Below are positions 41,525-50,852 of a stretch of DNA of 64,000 nt, piece after piece; position 1 is the first letter of the stretch, and each line of letters starts with the position of its first letter. The translations under genes were made by a program, and so were the position numbers. The DNA comes from Tritrichomonas musculus (Eukaryota; Parabasalia; Tritrichomonadida; Tritrichomonadidae). The notes beneath the pieces were generated by a model. The model worked only from the letters and a program-made list of their open reading frames with translations. It made no database searches and was not told the DNA's origin. The stretch spans positions 7,254,001 through 7,318,000 of the forward strand of contig JAPFFF010000001.1 in NCBI GenBank assembly GCA_039105265.1, given 5' to 3'.

Positions 41525-44500
41525 ATGAGTTCGCGTTATTACTATCAAAAAGATACCAAATCATTTGTTATTGAACAAATCAGGTATATCAATAATGAAC
41601 TTCAATTAAAACCTCGCTTATCAACATCTAAACCTAGTGATTATGATGTTAAACATTTCAAGTCAATCTTAGAAAACTATCTGAATTCATTCGGTTTTAG
41701 AGAACATGAAGGTAATAGAATCAATGACATATCAATATCAGATTTCGTTAAAAGAATGAAGAAAGAAGCAGAAGAACCAGAAGAAGAGGAGGAGGAAGAG
41801 GAACAATTTGAAGAAGAACAAGATGATGAACAACAACTAAAACAAAAACAAATCGAGGACAACATCAAAATAGCTCATGATGCACTAAACAAAGCCCTTC
41901 AATTAATTAAATCTGAAAATATATTATTGAGACCATTACCGCCAAAGACAAACAAACAGCCTCAACGATATGAAGACATCAGATTTAACAATGAAAATGC
42001 TGAATTAATTGAATATCTCAAAAAGTTTAGCTATAAAGGTGTTCATTCAAAACATAATTCATATTTCATAATCAATGAACCTGAGAACTTTGATGAAGCA
42101 GTAGAAGCTTGCAGTCATTTCATTGACCGGTACCCAAATGATAGTGAAAAGGTTGAACGATTAGATGAAGACAGTAAAGAACCGATTAAAATATATTACA
42201 ATAACGGAGTTTCATCAATTGAAAGCATTAATGAATATTTGACTGAAACAGTATTTAAACAAGAAGTGAAACCGTTCAAAATATATTTTCAATTGACAGG
42301 CATATTTGAGATTCCGCCAAAGAATGAAAGTGAAAGATATACATATGAAGCAAGTGAAATCAAATGGAAAAACTATAAATCATCAATTCCGATAATAGTC
42401 AGAGAGAATAAAGATATTGACAAAGTTAAACTGTATGTTGAATCAAAAATACATGAATATGAAACCACTACTTCAAACATCAAATTATGTATCGTTTGGT
42501 CTGTTTCGTTTACAATCTCACGAGTTGTTAAGATAACAGGTAAGATTGATGATTTACCAAAAGAATTCATTAAAAATAAATATATCATTATTGATAACGT
42601 TGATGATTGTTTGTGTTGGTATCGATTTCTTGCTTGTTGTTTGAATAGAGAATTAATGAAAAGACCGTTCACAATCTCCAACAGAACCGCAGCAGCAAAG
42701 AAAATATTATGTGATGAACACGGTTTGAGCTATACAAAGAAACCTACAAAAGCAGCAAATCAATTAATCAACTCGTTCAAAGGTATCACGATTGAAGAAA
42801 TGAAAGAATCAGCGAAGAATCATAACATTAATGTCAACATCTATGAATATGACAAAGAGAAACATATTTATGATTTACAGGATCAATGGCATAACGTCGA
42901 TGATGAAACAAAAACGTTTTCAGCTCTGTTGTATTCAAAGGATAAGATAATTCACATAATGTACATCATCAATGCTGAAGCATTAACAAACATTCATATA
43001 TGCCCGCAATGCGGTTCATATATTCACAAAGGACATGAACATATTGACAGATTCAACAGACATGTAGATAAATGTGAGAAGCTAGGAGGTAAATTCAAAA
43101 AGGATTTCATTCCTTCACGAGAAGCTTTGCCATACTGTCCACACATTTTAAACAATCCTGTTTATTTGTATTGTCTTTCATACGGTTTATCATGGAAGCC
43201 AACAAAGCATTATATCACTTATGATTTTGAAACAATGGAGCAAAAGATTGAAAAGAAAGTCAGTGATAAATCAGTTATCAATTCTCGATTGATTCCTTTG
43301 AGTGTTTCATCATGTGTGAAACTTGATAAAGGTTTGATAACAAAGAACTTTGATATACGAACAAATGAATTCATAGCTAATTGGATTGAATGGTTATTTG
43401 TTGTTGGCTGTGATGTGTATGTTGATAAATTGAATCATTTGAAGAGCTTTATTAAAGATAAATCGGAAGAAGAACTCAATAAAATAGATACATCATTGAA
43501 AACGATAACAGTGTTCGGTTTTAATTCATCACGATTTGATTCAAACTTATTCAAAGAGCAATTGATTAAAAATCATTGGTCTATCGATAGCGGAATGATT
43601 GGAACTGCTACATCATTGAAACAATTCATATTGAAATCATCAAAGTATTCCATTCGATTACGATTCATTGACGCACAAGCATTTGTTACAGGAGGAACAC
43701 TCAAACAGTTTGGCATTGATTTTGGCGGTATATCTAACAGTTCGAAAGGTGTATTTCCTTATGAAGCAATCAACAGTGATAATTATAATGAAGTGTTATC
43801 AAAGAGTGAACCATTCAAATATGAAGATTTTTACAGTTATCTCAATCAAAAGAACCCATTAACAAAAGCCGATTATGAAGAGTATTTGATTGATTCAAAG
43901 AGGTTTGCAACACGTTGGGATTACTTGTTGTCATACAACGACAATGATGTTGAAATGATGATTAAACCGATTGACAACCTTATTCAAATGAATGCCGAAT
44001 ACAAAGTTGATTTGATAAGTAATCTTTCATTATCAAAGAATGCTTCATGTATCAAATATGCTCTTGCTTACAAAGATTTCAACCCGAAGAACGACTATGA
44101 AACCATAAACAAGATGAATACATTTAATCCGTCAATGAAATGGTGGTTAAATAAATGTGATAACTATCGAAAGCAAGACATGAAACATAACCAGACGAAA
44201 GAAAATAAAAGGGATTTATCAAAATGTGTTAGTGAAAAAGATTTTGATGCTTTCATGAAATTGTATGAATCAAATGAAACAGGTAAATGTCATTTATGTG
44301 GTGAACACTTCACATATGAAAACAAACCAACTCTTGACCGAATAGATAACAACAAAGGACATCAGATTGATAACTGTTTACTTGCTTGTGCTGAATGTAA
44401 TCGTTTGAGACAAAGAGATGATGATAAGATAACAAGAACCAAAATACAATTGAAGAAATTCTGTAAGCTCCATCACCTTCCCACACTCATAACTGATGAA

Positions 44501-46099
44501 AAAGAATACTACAACTTGAGAGAGAATATAACGGGAGGATTATCAAATGTACTTCATCGAGTGAACATCAGAGGTCAAACATTAATCAATAAACTCAAAT
44601 ATGATGCCGTTAATGACAGAATCATTAGCTATGACACTTCAAACACAGTCTCTCACGTTGCTGGTATTGATTTCAATTCATTGTATCCCTCATCATTCAG
44701 TTCAGTAAAACATTCATTCAATCCTTATCACGGAGGAATCATGTACATGCCTGGTTCATTTATAAAACGATTTGATGTTTATGATGAACAAGGAAACAAG
44801 AATGAAAAGGTTCTTAATACTGCAATGAATATCATTCAATCAAAGAAGCGATTTGATGCAAACCCTGAGTTTATATTCAAAGCTGAAGTCAAATTGAGAT
44901 GCCCAAAGAATAAAATCAACGATTTGATTAATTTCCCTCCTGTGTTTAGAAATATCAATATAATGAATGATGAACAAACGATTGGAAGCTATATGTACAA
45001 ATACATGAAAGACAATAAACTGAATTCAGCCGATAAAGAAACAAGAAAGCTGACAATGTTGCTTGATACATGCGGAACTTTTATGACGTTCTCGAATTAT
45101 TATTTATGGTTTTTAATTGATCACGGACTTATCATTGATGACATTAAGAGCTTAAGTTTATATGAAGCTCATGACGGTTTTAATCAATTTGTTTGCGAGT
45201 TTATGAAGAAGCGTCAAGATATATTGTCAGGAAAGGCACACGGAAAAGCTGCTAACGGCAGCCTTGCAAACGAAGTTTGTAATGAAAAGTTTTACAAGAT
45301 TAGTATGAACGGATCTTACGGATATGACGGTATGAATTCAGAGAACTTCAACAAAGTCAGAATTGTTGATAAAAATAAAGCCTTTCAATTGATAGCATCC
45401 GATACTTATCGCAATGGTTGTAAATTGTCAAATGATTGTTATTTGATACAATCACAACCACATTCATTCAAATGTAATACATGTCTTCAGGAATCATTCT
45501 GGACTTTGGATAATGCAAAATATTGGTATTTAACTTTCCTTTATGACTTTCTATACAAATGCATTGACATGAATAAGATTCATTTCAACTCAGTCGATAC
45601 AGACAGCCTTTACATGTCAATCGCAGGAAATATGAATGTTCCGTTAGACCAGTTGTTTGATTACGTCATCAAAGACAAAACATTTTATGACAAACACATT
45701 TATAGTTTTATGCCAAATCCTGCAATCAATGATGTATATGATGAGAAAAAGATTCTCGGTTGTTGTGTAGAAAAGTTCGGAGCAAGTCAGGTTGCTTTAT
45801 GCTCTAAATGTTATACGATATGGAGAGATGACAAAACAATATCACTTAAACTCAAAGGTGTTTCATTGAAGAAGAACAACATCAAATCAAGTGATTATAA
45901 AGATGTCATTGAAAAGCAATCAGTAATGAAAGGAAAGAATATAAACCTTCAAATGAATTCACAACTGATGAGTAAGATAACTGTTATCAAAAATGCTTTA
46001 ACAGCGGCGCATTCAAAAATGTTAGTGTTATCGAATCAGTGTTGTTGTCCCTACATTTACGGAATGAATGCATCAAAGTATTTCATTGAAAACCATTAA
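41525..46099 (+). CDS. polB: Protein-primed DNA polymerase B with OTU-like, zinc-finger and HNH segments (element C)
   Basis: The 1524-aa protein has an acidic glutamate-rich stretch near residues 80-110. An OTU-like DNVDDCLCWYRF lies near 358, followed by a zinc finger near 494-520. Exonuclease motifs are YDFET (565), FNSSRFD (664) and YNDND. The HNH segment (CHLCGEHF, LDRIDNNKGH, CAECN) lies near 920-963. Polymerase motifs are DFNSLYP (1049), NGSYGYDG (1261) and DTDSLYM (1357). About 13 residues just before motif B (around 45228-45285) are an in-frame addition not found in A, B or D. It looks intact. Confidence 0.95.
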   Translation: MSSRYYYQKDTKSFVIEQIRYINNELQLKPRLSTSKPSDYDVKHFKSILENYLNSFGFREHEGNRINDISISDFVKRMKKEAEEPEEEEEEEEQFEEEQDDEQQLKQKQIEDNIKIAHDALNKALQLIKSENILLRPLPPKTNKQPQRYEDIRFNNENAELIEYLKKFSYKGVHSKHNSYFIINEPENFDEAVEACSHFIDRYPNDSEKVERLDEDSKEPIKIYYNNGVSSIESINEYLTETVFKQEVKPFKIYFQLTGIFEIPPKNESERYTYEASEIKWKNYKSSIPIIVRENKDIDKVKLYVESKIHEYETTTSNIKLCIVWSVSFTISRVVKITGKIDDLPKEFIKNKYIIIDNVDDCLCWYRFLACCLNRELMKRPFTISNRTAAAKKILCDEHGLSYTKKPTKAANQLINSFKGITIEEMKESAKNHNINVNIYEYDKEKHIYDLQDQWHNVDDETKTFSALLYSKDKIIHIMYIINAEALTNIHICPQCGSYIHKGHEHIDRFNRHVDKCEKLGGKFKKDFIPSREALPYCPHILNNPVYLYCLSYGLSWKPTKHYITYDFETMEQKIEKKVSDKSVINSRLIPLSVSSCVKLDKGLITKNFDIRTNEFIANWIEWLFVVGCDVYVDKLNHLKSFIKDKSEEELNKIDTSLKTITVFGFNSSRFDSNLFKEQLIKNHWSIDSGMIGTATSLKQFILKSSKYSIRLRFIDAQAFVTGGTLKQFGIDFGGISNSSKGVFPYEAINSDNYNEVLSKSEPFKYEDFYSYLNQKNPLTKADYEEYLIDSKRFATRWDYLLSYNDNDVEMMIKPIDNLIQMNAEYKVDLISNLSLSKNASCIKYALAYKDFNPKNDYETINKMNTFNPSMKWWLNKCDNYRKQDMKHNQTKENKRDLSKCVSEKDFDAFMKLYESNETGKCHLCGEHFTYENKPTLDRIDNNKGHQIDNCLLACAECNRLRQRDDDKITRTKIQLKKFCKLHHLPTLITDEKEYYNLRENITGGLSNVLHRVNIRGQTLINKLKYDAVNDRIISYDTSNTVSHVAGIDFNSLYPSSFSSVKHSFNPYHGGIMYMPGSFIKRFDVYDEQGNKNEKVLNTAMNIIQSKKRFDANPEFIFKAEVKLRCPKNKINDLINFPPVFRNINIMNDEQTIGSYMYKYMKDNKLNSADKETRKLTMLLDTCGTFMTFSNYYLWFLIDHGLIIDDIKSLSLYEAHDGFNQFVCEFMKKRQDILSGKAHGKAANGSLANEVCNEKFYKISMNGSYGYDGMNSENFNKVRIVDKNKAFQLIASDTYRNGCKLSNDCYLIQSQPHSFKCNTCLQESFWTLDNAKYWYLTFLYDFLYKCIDMNKIHFNSVDTDSLYMSIAGNMNVPLDQLFDYVIKDKTFYDKHIYSFMPNPAINDVYDEKKILGCCVEKFGASQVALCSKCYTIWRDDKTISLKLKGVSLKKNNIKSSDYKDVIEKQSVMKGKNINLQMNSQLMSKITVIKNALTAAHSKMLVLSNQCCCPYIYGMNASKYFIENH

Positions 46100-46152
46100 A
46101 TAATTAATTTGATGATTTTATTTTAAAAAATCATTTTTTATTTTTGTTATAA

Positions 46153-46794
46153 ATGAGTCAACCAACCGGGCAGACACAAATTGAAACTGAAAATGAAGCC
46201 GAATTTGAACCTTTGAAAGGTTTTGAAAGTGATTATGAGATTCAAACAACTTTCCCTTATAACATCAGAAAGAAGAAAACAGGACGAATATTAGCTGAAG
46301 GTGAATACAGACAAAATGTTTATCCGTGTGTAAGCCTAAATAACAAAATATATTATAAACATATTCTTGTAGCAAAGCAATTCATTGAAAACCCTGATAA
46401 TTTACCACAAGTCGACCATAAGAATAGAATCAAAACTGATTATCATTTATCTAATCTTCGATGGGTTTCACCGACAGAAAATCAACAAAATAAATCATCA
46501 CATCTAAGTATAAAATATGAGTTTGTTGATGATATACCTGATGAAGCTATGATTATTGATTTCTATGAAACAAAGACAGAAAGAAGAGAGTTTGAAGAAA
46601 ACAAGTATTATTATTACTTTGATGAATCAAATAATGAAGACAAGTTTTATGCAAAGATTACTGATAATATTTATAAAGTACTACACCATAATATATCAAA
46701 ATCAGGTAATGAATTTGTTTTACTTCGTGATGTTGAAAATAAAACAGTCGGTGTATATATCAATCGATTTAAACATCAACATGATTTGATTTAA
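46153..46794 (+). CDS. HNH (NUMOD/HNH_3-type) endonuclease, cargo of element C
   Basis: In this 213-aa protein, residues 60-115 show HILVAKQFIENPDNLPQVDHKN, then TDYHLSNLRWVSPTENQQNK, the pattern of phage and organelle HNH homing-type endonucleases with a NUMOD-like lead-in. It sits 53 bases downstream of polB on the same strand, with an exact TTTATTTTTG 6 bases before the start. No homologue is seen in A or B. The C-terminal 100 residues (FYETKTERREFEENKYYYYF...) show a D-Y-E-x-K-x-E-R-R type block reminiscent of the small conserved protein beside the ATPase. Confidence 0.85.
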   Translation: MSQPTGQTQIETENEAEFEPLKGFESDYEIQTTFPYNIRKKKTGRILAEGEYRQNVYPCVSLNNKIYYKHILVAKQFIENPDNLPQVDHKNRIKTDYHLSNLRWVSPTENQQNKSSHLSIKYEFVDDIPDEAMIIDFYETKTERREFEENKYYYYFDESNNEDKFYAKITDNIYKVLHHNISKSGNEFVLLRDVENKTVGVYINRFKHQHDLI

Positions 46795-46879
46795 ATGATG
46801 CATTAATATGTTTTATTTTTGTTATCATTGGTTTCAATGGATGAAACACTAAAAATAATAATAATCATTGAATGATTTT

Positions 46880-46965
46880 GATGACTGAAACCTAAAATAC
46901 AGGTCATTATTTCGTTTTCGATTGAAGGTTAAAAATATCTCTTTTTATATCCCTTTTCATTTTCA
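46880..46965. repeat. Intergenic repeat of element C (one of four copies)
   Basis: Related copies lie at about 40955-41040 (same orientation) and at 48045-48110 and 55920-55978 (opposite orientation). The shared core is TTGAAGGTTAAAA followed by CTTTTTATATCCCTTTT-type sequence, preceded by a T-rich palindrome TTCAATTGAA. All copies are in spacers. This one and the copy at 48045 face each other across the 354-aa gene. Confidence 0.75.
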
Positions 46966-48027
46966 CTTTCTGTTAACATATTTGACGTTCTTTGACGACG
47001 TTATATTGAATCTACCTGTTTTTTCAATCATTGATGCCAGTTCATCTTGCTTCACAAACAATCCGAATGATGTTTTATACTTCTTTTGGACGTCAGATAG
47101 TGTGAATCGTTCCATGGTCGGGTAGTTCTTTGTCATAAATGAATCAATATTATATTTGTTCTCAGCCGGTTGTTCTTTGTATTCTTCATCAGCTTTTGTT
47201 TGTTCTTTCAAATCATCTCTCATATCTTGTAGCTCGCGAACACAATATTCATACTTTCGTTTAATGGCTTCACATTTTGAACATGTTTTGACTGATTTTG
47301 AATTACATTCAGCTATCTTTCCGTTCAATTGAATAATGTTATCAATGACGTCTTGAATCAATGACGGGTCGATTCGTAGCATCCAAACCTCATATGTGTC
47401 TGGCGGCGTATAACATCCGCATCTCATCATTTCCTTATCTTCTTCAGTCATAACATAACTCTCAGCATCATCGTTAATGCAAATACATCTCATGATAGAT
47501 ACACATTTTGATACAAATCTTTTATAAACCCCGTACTCAGCGCTTTTATATACGTCAGTAATGTTTTTATATATCTTATCGCACTTTTCATCTATTGTTG
47601 AATGATTGCAATGATAACCCATGAATTCAAAGTTACATTTTCTGATGAATTTCTTTATCTCAACAGTATCTGTACGTTCTTTCTTTATTTCTTCAAAGAC
47701 CGGAATCACTGGTTTTGATGAATGAAGGTCATTGATGGCTGGTATGGCTTTGAATGCGTTAAATACATTATCCATTAAATCACTGTATCGCTGAATCTTT
47801 AACACATACTTTGAACGATTACCTTCAATCAAATCAAACAGTCGTTCAATGTCTTCTTTTGCAGATTTTGACAAAATATTATTTCTGATTTGTTTATCAC
47901 TGAGGAACAAATTAAGAAGTCTGTTTGCTTGTTCAATCATTAGTTGATTTGGATTAAATGATTTGACTGATGAGGATTCAACAACTGAAGAGCTTTCATT
48001 GTTTTGATTTGTTTGACTGACGGTCAT
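46963..48027 (-). CDS. 354-aa protein bounded by inverted repeats (element C only)
   Basis: The family is not recognised. The protein has a serine-rich N-terminus, a mostly helical body and ten or more cysteines (CNFEFMGYHCNH, MRCICI, MRCGCY, CSKCEAIKRKYEYC), some spaced like metal ligands. A C-terminal basic segment (LSDVQKKYKTSFGLFVKQDEL) could form a winged helix. It lies between polB/HNH and the fibre gene, a spot empty in A and B, with inverted copies of the element C spacer repeat on both sides, which suggests gain as a cassette. Confidence 0.72.
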   Translation of the reverse strand: MTVSQTNQNNESSSVVESSSVKSFNPNQLMIEQANRLLNLFLSDKQIRNNILSKSAKEDIERLFDLIEGNRSKYVLKIQRYSDLMDNVFNAFKAIPAINDLHSSKPVIPVFEEIKKERTDTVEIKKFIRKCNFEFMGYHCNHSTIDEKCDKIYKNITDVYKSAEYGVYKRFVSKCVSIMRCICINDDAESYVMTEEDKEMMRCGCYTPPDTYEVWMLRIDPSLIQDVIDNIIQLNGKIAECNSKSVKTCSKCEAIKRKYEYCVRELQDMRDDLKEQTKADEEYKEQPAENKYNIDSFMTKNYPTMERFTLSDVQKKYKTSFGLFVKQDELASMIEKTGRFNITSSKNVKYVNRK

Positions 48028-48149
48028 TTTATAAAAAATAAAAAATCAAAATGAAAAATAAAAAGGGATATAAAAAGAGATATTTTTAACCTTCAATTGA
48101 AATCAAAATAAAAGGCTAAAATGCCGTTCATGAATGAAAATCAATTGAT

Positions 48150-50834
48150 TTACTCTTTGAATACAGCTAATGTTCTTTCATCAATGATGCTTGTGATGAT
48201 TCCGACAGTCATTCGTTTTATTTTTGATGTTATCGCAGTTTCACCACTAAGAACTTTCAGTTTATTGTCTTCATTATCTATAAACACTTCATCCCCGATT
48301 GAATAACATGATGAATCATTAACGCGAACCATATAATCACCATGTGAACTAAATGTGATACATTTATTTTTGTCATCGATTCTCACACATATGCCGACAT
48401 ACTCCTTCCATGTTCCTGATGTTTTGACACTACAAATACAATCAGTTGTATCATCTGCTGTTGAAGGTATCCATTCATCACCATCATGTTTGTAAACCTT
48501 ACCTGTCATATACACAGGAGAACCTATAACGAAATCATTAACAGAGTTCATTGATGATTCAATCGGTGAGTAATGTGTGATTGTCGTGTTTGATTGTGCA
48601 CCGTAAATAGCTGCCTTGAATGTTGCTAAATAACCTCGGGACATGATTTGTCTTGAATATAGTTGTCTAGAATCTAATAATTCTTGAGTAACTGTCCAGG
48701 AATATCCACCTATTGGGAAGCTATATGTCAGGGGTCTTCCTGATGATAAATCAACAGTGTCTTCATAATATAGTGGGAATTTGAAATTGTCGAAATACAC
48801 AGTTCTTTGATGTAATACAAGAACAATGTTGTGAGGATTTCCAGTTGTATCACGGAATAACACCCTTATTTCACAACATAGTGCATATTCATTTACTATG
48901 TATTCCAGTTTAATTACATTGCTTTCGAGTTTTAGATAATGAATTGATATCTCCCCTCCCTCTGTAATCGGTCCGCAATCAATAGAACATTTTTTTATTA
49001 GTTGTTCTTCTGTTAAAACATTTGACTTCAATACAAATTTTTCATCACAATCTACCTTATCATAATAAGTTGAATCCAATTGTTCAACAAGACTATCATA
49101 ATAATTATCCAATTGAGTTAATTTTGTATCTGTTTCACTTTTCAATGCATAATTTGAGAATTTGTTATCAATAGCTGTTAGTTGTTTTTCAAGTAAATTA
49201 GCTTTTTTATCAATTAGATTACTTTCAAATATTGTCTGATATGTATTTACAACATAATCTAATGATGGAACAGCTGCTGTTGCATCACATTCAGTTTCAT
49301 CAGATTGAACAACAAGCGGAATATCAGATTTCAATGCGTATTTATCTTCGAGAAATGCAAGATTAACAACACAGTTTTTGTTTGTTTCATCATAATCTTC
49401 ATTTGCAATATAACAACTTATTACATTGATTCTGTGTTGGTTATCAAAATCATAAACAACTCCGCAACTTGAACCCGTTTCTAATGTTAATGCTATATTT
49501 TGAACACCATTATTTAAAACATAATCATTATTATTAATACTTGATATAGTGAATATTCCTTTATATTTAATATTTTCATCAGTTTTATCATATCCATCAA
49601 ATAACATTCCGTATTGTTCCCATTTTTCTAAATATTGGCTTGCATTAGTATAAAGAGCCGAAAGAGTATTAATACTATTACCTTCATCATAATATAATTC
49701 TAATTCTTGATTGAAAGTAATTGTTTTATCAATTATTTCTGGAATCTCACTTTTCAAAGCATATTTACCTTCTGCAACTGTTTTCGTTTCATACTTATCT
49801 AATTCATAAGCCAATTCATCCTCATCAACAAACTTCTCATCAGCTTGTGCGCTTGTATAATACGGTGTCAAGTCAACAGGTTCAGGAATTTCACTCTTCA
49901 ATGCTAATTCATCTGTTCTGTCTTCATACAAAATTGATATAATATAAACCATCGGTCCTTTACAATATGTTGTTGAATTTTCTAGCAGTAATGTACCATC
50001 ATACTTCCAAAACAAACTGTATTCAGTACCTTCAACATCAATGAAGTTATCGCACCAGTATCCTAGTGAACTAAAATTGCCTGTTGTGAATACATAATCA
50101 TATTCAATATCATTATATCTAAATTTGATGAAACATTTTTCATAAACATGATCACAAATACCGTTTTCTTCTATACTTCTATCAATTTCAAGTTGAGTTA
50201 ACTTTGTTATACTTAAATCATTCATTTTACGATACTCGCTTAAGTTTGTAAGCTTTGCATATTCATCAATATTAATCAAATCCATTACTTTAGTTACTGC
50301 CATAGATGATAATATATATGATGCTTGTGCTGATAGTGGTTTATCATCATTCATCAATTTCTGTTGAACTTCTTCTGTTGGTTCTTCATTCGGATTCAAT
50401 TGCAACTCACTATTTTTGAGTACTTCCGGAATATCTGTCTTCAATGCATACTTATCTAATTCATAAGCCAATTCATCTTCATCAACAAACTTCTCATCAG
50501 CTTGTGAACTAGTATAATACGCTGTTAAGTCAACAGGTTCAGGAATTTCACTCTTCAGTGCATATCCTTTTAATGCTTCATTTATTTTTGTCGTCAACGA
50601 TTCTTCATTAATCAAGTCATCAGGTATATCAGTTGATAAAGCGTAATTGTTGATGACATAATCACGCAATCCGTTAACAGCTTCATTCAATTGTTCCTCT
50701 GTGATTCCGTGACCGTTCGATGTATCACCTTTGATAACATAATTATCGACATATCTTTTGATGTATTCGTTAATTAATCCGTCAATAGTATTTGTTTTTG
50801 TTACGTGACCGCTCTGCTCGATCGTAAACATCAA
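48150..50834 (-). CDS. Modular fibre-like protein (element C)
   Basis: The 894-aa protein begins MMFTIEQSGH and has the same repeat types and C-terminal domain as the proteins of A and B. Unique parts include a segment around 48600-49010 directly before the C-terminal domain and a block around 49900-50200. The cassette at 49340-49744 is about 95% identical in DNA to 3741-4145 of element A. The start lies 18 bases from the divergent 835-aa gene. Confidence 0.8.
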   Translation of the reverse strand: MMFTIEQSGHVTKTNTIDGLINEYIKRYVDNYVIKGDTSNGHGITEEQLNEAVNGLRDYVINNYALSTDIPDDLINEESLTTKINEALKGYALKSEIPEPVDLTAYYTSSQADEKFVDEDELAYELDKYALKTDIPEVLKNSELQLNPNEEPTEEVQQKLMNDDKPLSAQASYILSSMAVTKVMDLINIDEYAKLTNLSEYRKMNDLSITKLTQLEIDRSIEENGICDHVYEKCFIKFRYNDIEYDYVFTTGNFSSLGYWCDNFIDVEGTEYSLFWKYDGTLLLENSTTYCKGPMVYIISILYEDRTDELALKSEIPEPVDLTPYYTSAQADEKFVDEDELAYELDKYETKTVAEGKYALKSEIPEIIDKTITFNQELELYYDEGNSINTLSALYTNASQYLEKWEQYGMLFDGYDKTDENIKYKGIFTISSINNNDYVLNNGVQNIALTLETGSSCGVVYDFDNQHRINVISCYIANEDYDETNKNCVVNLAFLEDKYALKSDIPLVVQSDETECDATAAVPSLDYVVNTYQTIFESNLIDKKANLLEKQLTAIDNKFSNYALKSETDTKLTQLDNYYDSLVEQLDSTYYDKVDCDEKFVLKSNVLTEEQLIKKCSIDCGPITEGGEISIHYLKLESNVIKLEYIVNEYALCCEIRVLFRDTTGNPHNIVLVLHQRTVYFDNFKFPLYYEDTVDLSSGRPLTYSFPIGGYSWTVTQELLDSRQLYSRQIMSRGYLATFKAAIYGAQSNTTITHYSPIESSMNSVNDFVIGSPVYMTGKVYKHDGDEWIPSTADDTTDCICSVKTSGTWKEYVGICVRIDDKNKCITFSSHGDYMVRVNDSSCYSIGDEVFIDNEDNKLKVLSGETAITSKIKRMTVGIITSIIDERTLAVFKE
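49340..49744 (-). repeat. Fibre cassette shared with element A
   Basis: About 405 bp match 3741-4145 with only scattered differences, whereas the flanking fibre sequence and the rest of the two elements are far less alike. It encodes the segment between IIDKTITFNQELEL and NKNCVVNLAFL. Confidence 0.9.
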
Positions 50835-50852
50835 TTTATTAGAAACTAAACA

